A DNA stretch of 64,000 nt from Megalonaias nervosa (Eukaryota; Mollusca; Bivalvia; Unionida; Unionidae): assembly GCA_016617855.1 (NCBI GenBank), contig JAECUM010017555.1:1-64000 (forward strand), given 5' to 3'. How positions within the stretch are numbered: position 1 is the first letter of the stretch; every line of letters begins with the position of its first letter. Positions 43,941-55,769 of the stretch are shown here, in pieces. A program made the position numbers and the translations under genes. The notes beneath the pieces were generated by a model that worked only from the letters and a program-made list of their open reading frames with translations, made no database searches and was not told the DNA's origin.

Positions 43941-44118
43941 ACAGTAAAACCTGTCTTGAAAGACCACTGCTATGTGAGACCACCTGTCTTGAGAGACCAC
44001 TCTCAATGAACAAATTCAGCGATTATATAGCATTGTTACCTGCTATGAGAGACCACCTATCTTGAGAGACCATAATTTGTTGGCAAAAGAGGTGGTCTTT
44101 CAAGACAGGTTCTACTGT
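43941..44118. mobile_element. Short MITE with 28-bp terminal inverted repeats
   Basis: Left end ACAGTAAAACCTGTCTTGAA and the right end, its complement (ttcaagacaggttctactgt), bound 178 bp. The interior repeats agaccacctgtcttgagaga words. The CAGTARAACC terminus resembles pogo/Tigger-type ends, but no autonomous partner is seen. The paralogous region upstream of exon B lacks it. Confidence 0.8.
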
Positions 44119-44177
44119 ATAATGAGCTATCTAACATTTCAGATCATTATTGTTTTTTTGAGGCACATTATTGCCAG

Positions 44178-44295
44178 TTTCTAGCATCCATAGTAATAGT
44201 GGACCAGCAAGTGGATATGGTGAAGGTGAAGGTCAGAAATCTCAGCAAGGGAGTGTTACAGGTCTCCTTATGGCACAAACCACAGGAAAAGAAAG
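44178..44295 (+). CDS. TRIM-like gene, exon A
   Basis: The 118-bp exon lies between the acceptor ttgccag and donor GTAATA. Its frame is SIHSNSGPASGYGEGEGQK..., Gly/Ser/Gln-rich, entering in phase 1 and leaving in phase 2. The AG at its end joins the A at 47925 to give Arg and continues into exon C. It is about 75% identical to exon B at 58407-58518 and shares flanking intron sequence with it, which is why I accept an exon this short. An alternative acceptor at 44142 would bring in an in-frame TGA at 44159. The upstream exon, which must end in phase 1, was not found. Confidence 0.55.
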
Positions 44296-45659
44296 GTAAT
44301 AAATTCTGCATGATGGTGGATTTTAGTATTTTTGTACCCAGAAAGCTTTTATTTTATCCTTGTCTTTTTTTTTTCTTTCAATCATTGAATTTTATTTATA
44401 TCTAGTGTAAAATTGAGTCCTTTTTGTTGGATCCCATTAGCTTTTCTGTCATGGTGTCTCTTGTTTGTCCTTTAATTTCCGCAGGAACTGGATGGTTTTT
44501 CAAATACCATATAGACTCGCATATAAACCTGTTCACATATAAGCCGACCCCCCAAAATGAATAGGTATAAACACTAAAAAGTGCATGATCCACATATAAG
44601 CCAACCCAAAAGTCCGAAACAACATCACAAGATGCATGTGGTAAGTTCTAAATGCATTTATTAAGGCAAACTTACATTAGCAAAATTATCCGTATAACTC
44701 TCTCTGGGTTGGCATGTACGATTATTACATAGAAATGGTATAAATTTGTTTGAAAAGTTATGAAATGTATTTAATTTTCTGTTTTCATATTGTTTTTGCC
44801 TAAATTCAGATTCGTGTATAATTTGATCGGACGATGGCAAGAATTGAGCATTCGTGGATTGCTGTAACACTACCTCTCACTTTTGACTCAATTATTGTCT
44901 GTTTATGCGTTATTGCATTAGAGTTTTTATATTAGTACACCAGTAATTACATTTTTATTTTGCCTGGAAATTGTAAATACCTAATTCATTAAAATATTAT
45001 CCCAGTATGACAACAATGAACAGCTGTAGGGCTTGATTCAATGCTTGCAATTAGGCTAGTGAGCATATTTACATCACAGGTGCTCAATGCGAGCTTGATG
45101 TTAAGAAAAAAACAATAATCTGAAGAAAAAAAATCACACAGAGTGACAAAAATACTTCAGATTACCCCCATGACCCGTTCTGAGATTGGACCCTCTCTAT
45201 CATACTATATAAGAGAAAAGGTACGTAACTTCCAAATACTTCGTTCCACCCATGACCCTCGATTTCCTTATGCTATTTCTGTCTTTAAAGGCATACGACC
45301 ATATTCTATGGCTTGTTTTACTCTCGAGATATTTTTCTATCCATCAAGCCATCACTGACTATTCTGCATTGCACCAAACTGAAGTTATGGGCTCCGAAAC
45401 GTGCGAATTTCGCGAATTTTGTCGGCCGGGACAGTATTATGCTCAGGTGACAACCAGTGAAAAGAGCTACATATACCATACTTAAATAACATCCATGCAT
45501 CAGAGAAATATTTTCAGTTATTATCTAATGTATTTCTGGAAATTTTAATTTGATGTAGTGCAATCATATTTTAATGTATACTCTCATTAATTTAACACAT
45601 ACAAATGATTTATAACACAATGAGATCATGTTAATACCTATTTTTGCCAGGGTACAAAT
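44296..45659 (+). other. Intron with TATAAGCC-type repeat
   Basis: At 44508-44604 there are two catataagccRaccc-type words ('gactcgcatataaacc', 'cacatataagccaaccc'), a motif known from ends of dispersed DNA elements in many animals. No exon recognised. Confidence 0.45.
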
Positions 45660-46206
45660 ATTTACATCGTGAAACGGTGACGGTGCATGGATGTTATTTA
45701 AGTATAACCTTTTGAGCCAATCATATTTCGCCATTGACCTGTGTGCCGCATAGTGTACATGTTTTCAAACTGAGTGTCGCTTGTATGGGATGTATGTGTA
45801 GTGAAGAAGACAATATCTTTTTTAGATTGAGTAGTAAGATCTGTCACATGGGGTATATTGCAGCACGTAGTTTTAATAGACTTGAAGTTATATATTAGGA
45901 GAAACTGAGCAATCAGATTCATTTCTATTTTGACTTAATTCCTATTTCAGATTCTTATTTCATTTGATGAAATTGATCTGTAGACTTGTTTGATGTTGTG
46001 TTTAGAGAACTTGAGAGGAGACATTTGTTAGGATTATTCATTGAAATTACAAAGTGCTCAGTGGAATAGAACATTATTCTGGGACTATTTTGACGTGTTC
46101 AAAGGAATTCTGGACAATGCCATTGTGATACCTACATTCGAGGATCTGAAATTTATTCGGAGCATTTGATTCTTTTAACTTGAGTAGAACATTTTTAGGA
46201 TAATTC

Positions 46207-46930
46207 AGAGTTGCGTACCCTTACAAATTTGGTGTGAGTGTTACAGTTTTCAGGAGTAACTTACACCATTATAATTTTTCCTCTTTCCCTTATGACTATC
46301 AGTAAAAATCATAAATTTGGTTCCAGAATAAATCGTTTTTGTTTGGATCTGATATTAGTGTAACCAAATAAGGCAATAAAGAAAGAAAAATGTATTCATG
46401 AAACCGACTCTGATGATGAGCCACCAAAATGATTAAACAGAAACAATGGTCACAGAAGTTCAAATGAGAATACATACAACTTTTCCCAGTGATCCTGAGA
46501 CCGGCAAAAGGAGAAACCTTTGCCTTGTATGATACCTGTAATCAGCATTTCATTGTTGCACACACAGGGAATGACAATTTTAAAACAAAATTTTCCATGG
46601 AGAAACACAAGGATTTAGCTGCCTTGCAAAGTTTACCAAAGAAATTTTCATCATTCCTTGAGCCCAAAAAGGAATCATGGACTTAGATGTTGCCATTATG
46701 AATGCAGAAACTCTTTTTTGCAAATTTATTATCGAGCATAATTTGTTGGACTGCAAGAAATGGTTAAATGTTTACAATTGAACTGAAAACTATTGTATAG
46801 CCAAAAGAATGCAGTATTGATGATAGAGTGGACATCTTATCAAATGATAAAGTTGCTATAAAGTTTGTCTATTATTTAGTATATTTAATTACCTTACTTT
46901 TTTGCCTCACCTTTCGTTGGAAGGGTTAGG
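46207..46930 (+). mobile_element. DNA-transposon fragment nested in the LTR
   Basis: The insert interrupts the LTR at taggat/tattttggatt. Its ends share weakly inverted blocks (gtacccttacaaatttggtg at the left; ccttcc...ggtgag on the complement at the right). It contains the BED-like zinc finger ORF described next. Confidence 0.45.
46489..46686 (+). pseudogene. BED-type zinc finger transposase N-terminal fragment
   Basis: The open frame contains CNQHFIVAHTGNDNF and, after it, KHKDL, matching the CxxC...H...H pattern of BED/hAT-like N-terminal fingers (the first Cys pair is reduced to D-T-C). Further readable sequence after the stop (AETLFCKFIIEHNLL) continues the family pattern in a neighbouring frame. 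The catalytic domain is absent. Confidence 0.5.
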
Positions 46931-47065
46931 TGACTAGACTATTTTGGATTCACTTAATAATATTGCAATTTCCTCTTACGTTTTCATTTTATAACTTTGA
47001 TAATTAAATTATTTCTTAAGTTTTACAAAACTTATATGTTCATTTCTCACTTCTTCCTGGGCTGT

Positions 47066-47924
47066 CCCAGGGAAGAAATCACTTCTCCATAAAATTCAAG
47101 TCTGTGTTGACCCCTTGAAGATGGGGTATGGTTCATAATGGATAGAAATCTGTCAATAAATATTACTAACTGGAACACTGGGCCCCATGAGAATGTGGGT
47201 CACAGTGTCCTGTAAATTTCTTTTTTACAGGAGTATATTTCTTATACACAGATTAATATCCCTCACTATACATCTGGTCCTAGGCTTTGTATTTTCTTAA
47301 AACTTGGTCCTAGGCTTTGTATTTCCTCAGAACTTGGTCAGTTTGCATACTAATTATGTTATCTAGAATTGCGTCCACTGAAATGAGGGAGATAATGAAA
47401 GTAATGCTTGCAAATGTTTTGCACAATTTTAACCTATATTGTTGATTTCTTGAACAGACTCTGGCCCAAGTTTATCAGACTTTTATGACACAAACATTTT
47501 GCAACTGGTTGAAGGCATCATGGAGCTCAGAATATCATTTTCTCCCATAATTTAGTATTTGGAATTCAAATTGTGCTGCTTGGTGTTTGTGTATTTTACT
47601 TATGTCTGGGTTTGATTATGTACACTGGCCCTCAAAATTCGCAATAAAATCCATGACACCGAGGCTAAATGCAAAAATTTTTGTGTTACTGTCATCAATT
47701 CAGTTTTTTCCAATCATATGATATAATTTTTATTATGAGTTAAAGTGTAAGAATTTTCTTGTATTCATGGGGCAGCTCCATATAAAAAGTAATACTCCTA
47801 TTTTATTCTGAATCCCTATTAAGTTAACATTTAATTCCATTTAAACATAAGAGCATGATCACACTTTGAAAAGTAATAACTATTTAACTGAGTTGATGGA
47901 CACATTTTACCATTTTACTTTCAG
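47066..47924 (+). other. Intron before exon C
   Basis: Contains a 30-bp direct duplication (tcctaggctttgtatttt, 47278-47338) and otherwise nothing recognisable. It ends in the acceptor ttactttcag. Confidence 0.5.
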
Positions 47925-48356
47925 AAGGCATGTATTCAGCCCAACAGAGGACAAACAAAAGTTTGTTTATACAATGGAGACCAGCCATGGACCCATAACA
48001 TCTATAATTCAGCAATCGGTCACTTCACAGACTCAGAAGGTGCAGCAACAACAGCCTAAACAGCAACTAAACCAGCCACCACAACAGCAGCCTCAACAGC
48101 TGATTCCACAGCCTACCTCAAGTAACAACTGTTATATAATCATCAGTAACAATTGTCAGGCTTCACAGGTTGTTACTCAGGGTTTGCAAAGTGGCCAGCA
48201 AGTGGCAGTGAATAAGCCAGAAGTTGTGAAAAGTGGGCAAAAAATAATTGCATTTGGACACAATCCAACAACACATATTCAAAATGTGCAGAATGTGGCA
48301 AACATTCCTATCAAGCCAAGACAGACTCTGAATCAGGCACCTGTACAAATTGTAAT
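47925..48356 (+). CDS. TRIM-like gene, exon C, 5' part (Gln-rich)
   Basis: Enters in phase 2 after ttttactttcag. It encodes RRHVFSPTEDKQKFVYTMET, a polyglutamine/proline stretch (VQQQQPKQQLNQPPQQQPQQ), then an Asn/Gln/Val-rich segment ending APVQIV at 48356. This kind of low-complexity activation-type region occurs in nuclear regulators. The reading frame is then interrupted by a foreign 1.09-kb insertion and resumes at 49446 in the same frame. An open frame continues to 48432 but its tail lies in the insertion. Confidence 0.6.
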
Positions 48357-49445
48357 GTCTGTCAAAATAAAATTTATGATCCATTTTAAAAATGATTGTG
48401 AATATTTATCATTGATTCCCAATAATGTCTAAGAATCATTAGGCAGTTTAATAGAAATCTGAAACAGACTTTTTATTAGATGATATTTATGTAGACATTT
48501 TGGGCAGCCTTTTTTTAGATGGAAACTTTAGGAGGATTTTTATTTTGGGGGGAAATTTCAGGCGGGTTTTTTTTTCAGGTAGAATTTTTTTCAGGCAGAA
48601 ATCTTAGATAGATTTTTTGTTTAAGTGGAATCTTAGGACAACTAATCTGCATACTTCACCTAAAATTCTGCCAGAAATCCACCTAAAGTCTGCTTGAAAT
48701 TCACCTAAGCTTTAAGTTTATGGTTAGGTAGAAAACGCTTAAGAAACCCGTCTGAAATCTGCCTAAAGTCAGCTTGGAAAATTTTGTACAGGATTTCAGG
48801 TGGATGTTTATTTCAGGTGGAAATCTTAGATGAATTCTTTTTATTCAAGTGGAATATTACAACAACTAATTTGCAAATTTCACCTAAAATTCCGCCCTGA
48901 ATCTGCCTGAATTCTGCTTGAAATTCGTCTTAGCTCCCTTAATATGAGCAATTATGGTTTAGGCAGAAAGTGCTTAAAAAACCCGTCTGAAATCTGCCTT
49001 AAGTGCACCTGAAAAATTTCATGTGGGATGGACTATTACCAAATTCCATATGAACTATTTACAAATTCCGTATGGACCATTTACAAATTCCATATGGTAT
49101 ATTTCCAAATTCCATATGGACTATTCACAAATTCCATATGGACTATAGCCAAATTCCATATGGATTATTCACAAATTCCATATGGATTATTGCCAAATTC
49201 CGTATGGAATTTTAATTTTATTCCATATGGACAATCCACTGATCTCATGGACTAATTTGCATATTCCATGGGGTTTTCCATAAGAAGTACGTAAGGAATC
49301 GATAACATTTCCATATGGATGCACTGAAATCCATAAGAGTGGTTCAGCTATAGAATAAAAATGTCCATATGGTTATTTCTGTAAAAGTACGTATGGATTC
49401 CATATCCAGTCGATATGGAAAATTTCATATGGTTAACATTGTAAT
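48357..49445. mobile_element. 1.09-kb insertion with 8-bp target duplication inside exon C
   Basis: The insert (48357-49437) is flanked by ATTGTAAT at 48349-48356 and 49438-49445. The duplication fits the hAT consensus nTnnnnAn. It has two ~225-bp direct repeats (about 48560-48785 and 48790-49020; shared words aagtggaat, cacctaaaattc, aaacccgtctgaaatctgcc) and then about eight copies of a 24-bp unit with caaattccatatgg (49028-49245). No transposase and no clear terminal inverted repeats are seen, so the class is not settled. Confidence 0.7.
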
Positions 49446-49966
49446 AGTTACCACAGGGGGGCAAGGACATAATTCAACAACTTTTTTAAACAACTCTCAG
49501 TATTCTACATCATCTTTCTCACCAGGGAGAGGTGGAGGAAAAGGAAGGGGTCATGGCAGAGGAAGAGGGACTACATCCTGAGCAGGAAAAGTTCAGATAC
49601 CTAAAGTTGTAACAATTACACAGACAGGTGCCCCACAGCAGCAAATGGGAGGGCAAATAACTTCAGGGATTCCTCAGGGATTCAAGGCGATTGGTTCAGA
49701 GGGTTCCTCTACCACAGCTACCTCACTGAGTAGGACTCCCCCACCAAATATTTTACATCAGTCCTTTTGTTCTTCTATAGGTATGCCTGCATCAGCAGCT
49801 ACAAGCCAGAAGGGTTACAATATTGCACAGATTGCAAGCTCACAAACAGTGAAGGTGGCTGGGGGTGGGGATCTTCAGGAGGACATGATTTTCAAGGATT
49901 CGTCGGGTGACCAGATTCAGATGGTATGGAAGAATGGGCAGTTCCTTCCACTGGATGAAGAAACAG
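49446..49966 (+). CDS. TRIM-like gene, exon C, 3' part (RGG-like), with in-frame TGA
   Basis: Continues the frame of 47925-48356: IVTTGGQGHNSTTFLNNSQ, an RG-rich patch (GRGGGKGRGHGRGRG), an in-frame TGA at 49579-49581, then AGKVQIPKVVTITQTG and a Ser/Thr-rich part ending QMVWKNGQFLPLDEETG at the donor GTATGT (49967), phase 1. The clean frame on both sides of the TGA suggests a single mutation or sequence error, or a recently inactivated exon. RG-rich segments often bind RNA or are arginine-methylated. Phase 1 fits exon B. Confidence 0.55.
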
Positions 49967-52302
49967 GTATGTAATGTTAGTTCAGAACTGCAGATATATA
50001 CATTAATGTATCCTACTATCTATTTTCCTATTGGTATCTACAAGTGTGTATTTTTTATGAATGTGATTTTCATGTAATCTCATGTTTGCTATCAGTGAAC
50101 ACATTTTGTGATGCACTTTAATTACTTTATTTGGCTGTGTGCAAATGTTGCACCTAGGATCACCAGGGCAGGGGACACTGTGTCCCCAATCCTCACAATT
50201 TGCAGGACACACAACATAGTAATAGGGCAAGAAACATGGTAATAGGACAATGTTTAAGTTGTGCTGAAAACAAAAAAAATTAGAGAATCTTGTTTGCATT
50301 ACCTGTGTGGTCACTTTTCCTTGCACAATTACAATATTGTAATAAATATTTTGCCAAGTGTTCAAGTAACTCTAGAAAACATTAATGTGTTTGAATATTA
50401 GGTTCACCAGAAAAGAGCTGCACTATGGAAATTTCTATTCTGGATTGTTCTCTCATTTAACTTTAGTGTTCACACACTATCTTCCAGAATTTATTATAAT
50501 AATTCCCATTTTTTCTTAACTACTTTTCAAGTTATTAAATGACAATTTGCCTATTGACATAAATTTACTCCCTTTAATCAATAATTCATCTTTGAAATAA
50601 ATAAGATTTTCATTGAGATAGACAAGCCTTCAACCTTGAAAATAAGCTACACTAGCAGCTATCAAAGACTTTACATTGCAACTTGGCTGACTACCACAAA
50701 TCTTGAATGTTTTGGGTGTCAGATATGTTGTTTTGAAATGGATATTAATTACAATTGTATAGTTTTTATTGCTTTTAGTGCTTCTGAACATTTCCAACAC
50801 CAGCATTGATGTGGATGGACATGCACTAAAGAAAATTAGTGGCTGTATTTTTCTATTTTTCCTGGTGAAAAAGCATGTCAAAGTGTTTACACATGGGTCA
50901 GGATGTTTGGGACACTAGTGTGCTGATTGCAACAGTATCAGGGATATAAAAATTTCTGATAATCATATTGCTCATTTGGGCAAATACCTGTATATTTTAA
51001 ACTCCCCAGATTTAACTCTGTCTGATCCAGCTATTTTAATGATTTTATATTCATACCTGTATAATTTATTTTATATACATTTGACAAATATTTTGCATCT
51101 TACCTTTTATCTTACAGTACATCTTGTTTACATTTATTCCGGGGTTTTGTGGTTCCTAAAGTGTGTTGTGCCTTTCTTCATTTTCATATGCTTAGAACTC
51201 TACTTTTTATTGCACCATATAGCCATTATTGTGCTGATATGCTGTTAAATGCTAATACATACATACATACCTGTTGACCTATCAAAAAGACACACACACA
51301 CACACTCAAAGTCCTGTGTTTCACAATCACATGTAATCTCTCAATTAATAATTTCTGAAGAGCTTTATATTTTATTATTTTGTTACCTTTGCTTTTGCTA
51401 AATAACTAAACTAAATACATGTATCTTCGTAGTGTACTACTACTGCTAATAATAATACATGCAAAATAATAAGAATGATACTACTGCTAGTAATAACGAT
51501 AATGCTGTCTGGTGCATGCATTTGTCATGAACCAAGTTTTGATATCTGAACCTGTCTTCATAGGTCACCTGTCTACAAAGGCCACTTTGGCCTCATTGGT
51601 GGAAGCTGTAGACAGGTTTGATTGTGTCTGTCTATATAGATAACATCGGTATTCTGAGCATTTTAATAGTAAATCATCCCTTTCATTTGATTGTGTAAAT
51701 AAACAGTTGCCTACTATGTGATTTATCTGTTTTATACTAAAATTTGTAAACCTGAATACAACCTGCAGGTTTGGTCCTATCATCATCGTTCTGCTAAAAC
51801 TGCCTAGTGTGGCTTCTCAAGCAGCGATGTGTCTTTAATAGCAATCAAGTGAAAGAGCTATGTTCAGATCCTTCTCCAGAACAGCGGAGTTAATTTTGAT
51901 CCAACTTGATCAAAGTGTTCTTTGACACGTGCTACGGAAATTGTCTGGGGTGGCTTTCCTAGCAACTTGGGGCTTGCACAGGAAGCATCTGTAAAACAGT
52001 TTTTCATTTTTACCTCACCTCTGCAAAGGAGAGGAGAGCTGTTGTGCTGTGATCATCATCCTATATCTCTTATTTGCACTGCACGTATGTCACAGAAGAT
52101 GGTCAATGAAACCTACATGTATTCCTTTACAAACAGCTCATGACCACGTCGGTTCTATCATGCAGTATTCATTCTAGCCTACTCAGAAGGCCATTTCTGA
52201 CCAGTCCATTTGGATGTAAGATTAAATGTGTTTATTCAGTGATAAACGTTTATATTTTCATGTAATGACTTATTTTCCATCTACCTATTTCTTCTTTAAA
52301 TA
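49967..52302 (+). other. Intron, proximal part
   Basis: No exon recognised. Contains short (ATAC)n and (CA)n runs (51258-51306). Words such as aacctgtcttcataggtcac at 51550-51620 weakly resemble the MITE at 43941 but are not enough to call a copy. Confidence 0.5.
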
Positions 52303-52512
52303 CATTACCCAATCATAATACCATAGGAGAACTACTACTGCCTCACAAATCTAGCCCTCCCAGATACTACTTTACCTTAAGGGAGTTAAAAGTTGTCTGC
52401 TGACCTATGTGGCAGTCGGGCAGAGTGATCTCCCGTTAGGTATAAGAATTGGCAGCAAAGTCAAAGAACCTCTCAGTTACTACTTCTGATCATGCAAAGA
52501 GGCATGCTCTCA
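52303..52512. repeat. DIRS left inverted terminal repeat
   Basis: Blocks ttacccaatcataatacca, taggagaact, cctcccagatactac, gacctatgtgg, agtgatctcc and gaacctctcagttactac occur in reverse complement at the right end in the same order, roughly 80% identical. Confidence 0.85.
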
Positions 52513-53559
52513 TCATCTGCCTTTACAATTTGCTAACATTTTGTCATCGTCACACATTTAGGTACTTGCTCAGGGAGCCTAAGCAACTTCACATTCAGTT
52601 TGGGCTATAATTATGCAAAATGTACATGCAAAATTCTAGTGCTTATTAAAAAAACCAACCTTCCTAATCTATGTTTAATTCCTTTATGAATGGGTACATA
52701 TCACTGAGTTTCTATTCCAAGGCATTCGTAGTGTCCAGGCGCCAACATCATTGTTTTTATTTGTACATACCGTCTGTAGGCCTTTTTCCCTACAGGTAAT
52801 TGCCTCATAATGGACATTGTCTCACCTACTTTCTATGATATCTATAACAGTGCCTTTGTTCCCTTTTATGTGAAGGTTATTTGTGTGTAATATAGAAACT
52901 TGTGTACATTTCTGTATTGCTTCCACTCTGGTCAGACTAGTACAGGTCAGCTTTCTAAACATGGTGTACTCAGTCGCGTCCTACTCATGCATGTTTCTAT
53001 AGGTGACACTTGAGTCATGTTTATCTGCATAAACATTTCAACATATTTAAAAAGCACTTAGTCACTCGCACTTCACAAGATAGGTTTGGGCTACATAATT
53101 TATACATGTGCATGTCTTTATGCCCTTAAAAAAAGTCCTTATATATATGTATAATTCCATCATTTCTGGTACATAAAGGTGAGTATCCTTTACAGAGGCA
53201 TCCTTTGCCTTGGAACGCCATGCTTCAAAGACTCTACCTGTACATGCTGTCCTTGAATTTCGCTACAGGTAGCATTGTAATTGAGATTGTCTGCTATCAC
53301 TTTTTTTCCCAGGTAACTATCATTTGGTATAGCTCTGCGCCCACACTGTATTCAAACATAGCATGTGCAGGCCCCCAGTTTATACTTCTCCTCCTTGCAG
53401 GTGGTATTGTCATTATATTTTACCTGTATGTTTTAATGCTTTATTAGACTGTCTGTTATCAATTTTTGGGTCAGCATTTTAAGATTTAAGAGTTAGCTCT
53501 GCACCAACATTTCAGGGGTACAGTTTTAATATGTTTTGCTCTATTTATGTTACAGATTA

Positions 53560-54400
53560 GAACTATGAGAAAGAACAAAATGCACAGCTCATGACGAAGA
53601 TGTCATCAGTCTGCATGCTGACCTTTCCTCAGTGTGAGAATTTCTGGCAGACAAGGGAGATGAATCAACTCTTACCCTTCAGCTATTAAGTGCTGAACAT
53701 TGACATGCTCTGAAACAGCTCTGGCACCCAAGTCTCCACTACAGGACTCAGAGATATTGGCAACTCCCACTACCTTGCCTCCTCAGGGTTCAGCTCAATT
53801 CCTATTGCAGAACAGTGAGGGACAGAGCTAACAAAAAGTCAAATTCCCTCCCACCCAGCAGACATACGGACAGGTTACATGGATGAAACATCTCATAACC
53901 AGTCCCAACTGATGATCCTAACAATATCATCCCCACACAGATGACCTGTTTCAATTGTGACCAGCCTAGGCCATATGCTAGGTATCAGGAAGGGCAAGAA
54001 CATCAATATTACAGGCTCAGTCACTAACAGAATGGCTTCTAGTATGTAGAACCTGACTTTTGCAGACTTGTGCAGGGACCAGTCTAACCCACATACTACC
54101 TCAAGATGCTCATTCAGCACGATGCCAAGATTAGTTCCTCATGCAGATGTCACTTCACAATTTCTCTACTCTCTGCCATGACAAGAGACTCTTTACTCAG
54201 TGACTGTCTCAAAAGTCACAGTTTCTAATTCAGGGTGTTATATGAGTGTAGCAAGTGGCTTCAATCTTGGACTTTGTCTCTATGGCTATCTTCCAACATG
54301 CGAAACATAGCATCTCTCCTCCCACAATGAATACGTCAGGGCATGCGTAGGAATCGGTCTCAAGAATGGCCCGAGTACTAAACAGAGCTGCTTAACACAT
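53560..54400 (+). pseudogene. DIRS gag-like region, decayed
   Basis: Located where DIRS elements encode their first ORF. Only short open stretches interrupted by stops remain, and no motif can be assigned. The call rests on position between the left repeat and RT. Confidence 0.35.
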
Positions 54401-54707
54401 TTTGACCAATGGTGTATCCACAGCTACAATTTACAATTGGTTGAACACAGCTCGGTGTTCTCTGCCTACACTTTCTGAAGGACCACCATTAGGCCAAGCT
54501 AAGAGTATCCTAACCATCCTTTTATTGGACAGATTGAAGAAGTCTGCAAACAAGCCACCAAGGAGACCAATTTCCCACCCCCAACAACCACAGCATCAGT
54601 ACAAGGATAGTATGGGAAATAACAAAAGGAACACATAGAACACGAACCTCTGAAAATCATCCTATCGAAGCTCCACTCAGTAATTCCAACAGTTCTCACA
54701 AGCAAAA

Positions 54708-54960
54708 GTGGATAAAGCACCAAGCGGGTCCTATCATTCATTCCAATGTTTCTGCAGGGTTTTATCCCAGACTTTTCTTGGTCCCAAAGGCTATGGCACT
54801 CTGCCTCCAGTCATCGACCTAAGTGCCCTCAATCTATTCATTCATACCCTTAGTTTTCAATGGAAACACCACAGTCCCAATATAGGCCAAAAGTTTGCCC
54901 ACTGGGCCAACCTCACTCCACCTGCACTTATTTGAGTCACCATCTGCGGAAGAATTGGGG
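54708..54960 (+). pseudogene. DIRS reverse transcriptase, N-terminal remnant
   Basis: FLGPKGYGTLPPVIDLSALN followed by FIHTLSFQ and, after a frame change, METPQS match the first RT block of DIRS elements (VPK..G..RPVIDLS.LN..I....F.ME). The region with the catalytic aspartates is missing: sequence jumps to the RNase H part, so the core of RT has been deleted. Confidence 0.85.
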
Positions 54961-55019
54961 CATGCACCTTGACTCACAGCGGATATTCATCTTCAAGTAC
55001 AACCGCCAGAGATTACAGT

Positions 55020-55703
55020 CTGTACTAAGGCAAGTACGGAAGGCTGGGGAGCCCACCTACTACCATCCTTTTGGAAAGTCAGCGGTGCATGGTCTCCGCA
55101 AGAATGCCATCTGCATATCAATCTTCTGGAGATGAATTCCATTGTGAAAGCTTTTCACTGGTGGCAGGAATGTTTAAATGGCATTCTGTCTGACAACTCT
55201 ACAGTAGTGACTTTTCTCAAACAATAAGGAGGAACCAAGTCCCCAGACCTGTGCATCATGGTGTTTGGACTTTCTAAGGTGGTGCTGTCAACAACAAATC
55301 CACCTACGTGTTCATCATATCCTGGGATGCCTAAACATACTGGCCAATTCTTTTTGTCTTGGAACAATCAACTAATACAGACTGAATGGTCTCTCCATCT
55401 GTCAGTTTTCACACAGATATGAACCTGATGGGACTGACCGTTGGTGGATCTGTTTGCAGCAAGGTGGAATACCAAACTCCCAACCTTTGTATCTCCAATC
55501 TCCAACCCCAAAGCTTGGTCAGTCGATGCTGTATTGCTAGATTTGAACAACCTGACACATACTTCTACCCTCCAACACATCTGATTCCAAATGTGATACA
55601 GAAAGCAAGAGAATCAACCTGTTGCCTCATCCTCATTGCACCACTCAGATGGGAGATGTCATGGATCAATGACCTCATCAATCTTGCATCAAAAACTCCT
55701 TAG
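55020..55703 (+). pseudogene. DIRS RNase H and connection region, broken
   Basis: Spread over frames: WCCQQQIHLRVHHILGCLN with NILANSF (RNase H end, about 55270-55360), VDLFAARWNTKLPTFVSP (about 55445-55500), and PPTHLIPNVIQKARESTCC with LILIAPLR (about 55567-55650). These blocks are characteristic of DIRS pol between RT and the recombinase. Confidence 0.85.
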
Positions 55704-55769
55704 AAAATTTGGATTTTCCCTTATCTATTCAAACAACCACGATTGCAGTTGTTTCATCCCTGCCCAGAG

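Larger units (their letters stand above)
45660..47065 (+). mobile_element. LTR copy split by a transposon piece
   Basis: 45660-46206 aligns with 3930-4500 (agtagtaagatctgtcaca, gaaactgagcaatcag, gaattctggacaatgcc) and 46930-47065 supplies the LTR end (attttggattcacttaat, then aagttttacaaaact). The intervening ~720 bp is foreign. Orientation is sense. Confidence 0.65.

Noticed and set aside
48352..49461. The exon C insert as a normal or introner-type intron
   Set aside because: None of the nearby GT/AG pairs I tried preserves the frame (phase 0 or 2 donors against phase 1 acceptors), whereas removing the insert plus one 8-bp copy does.
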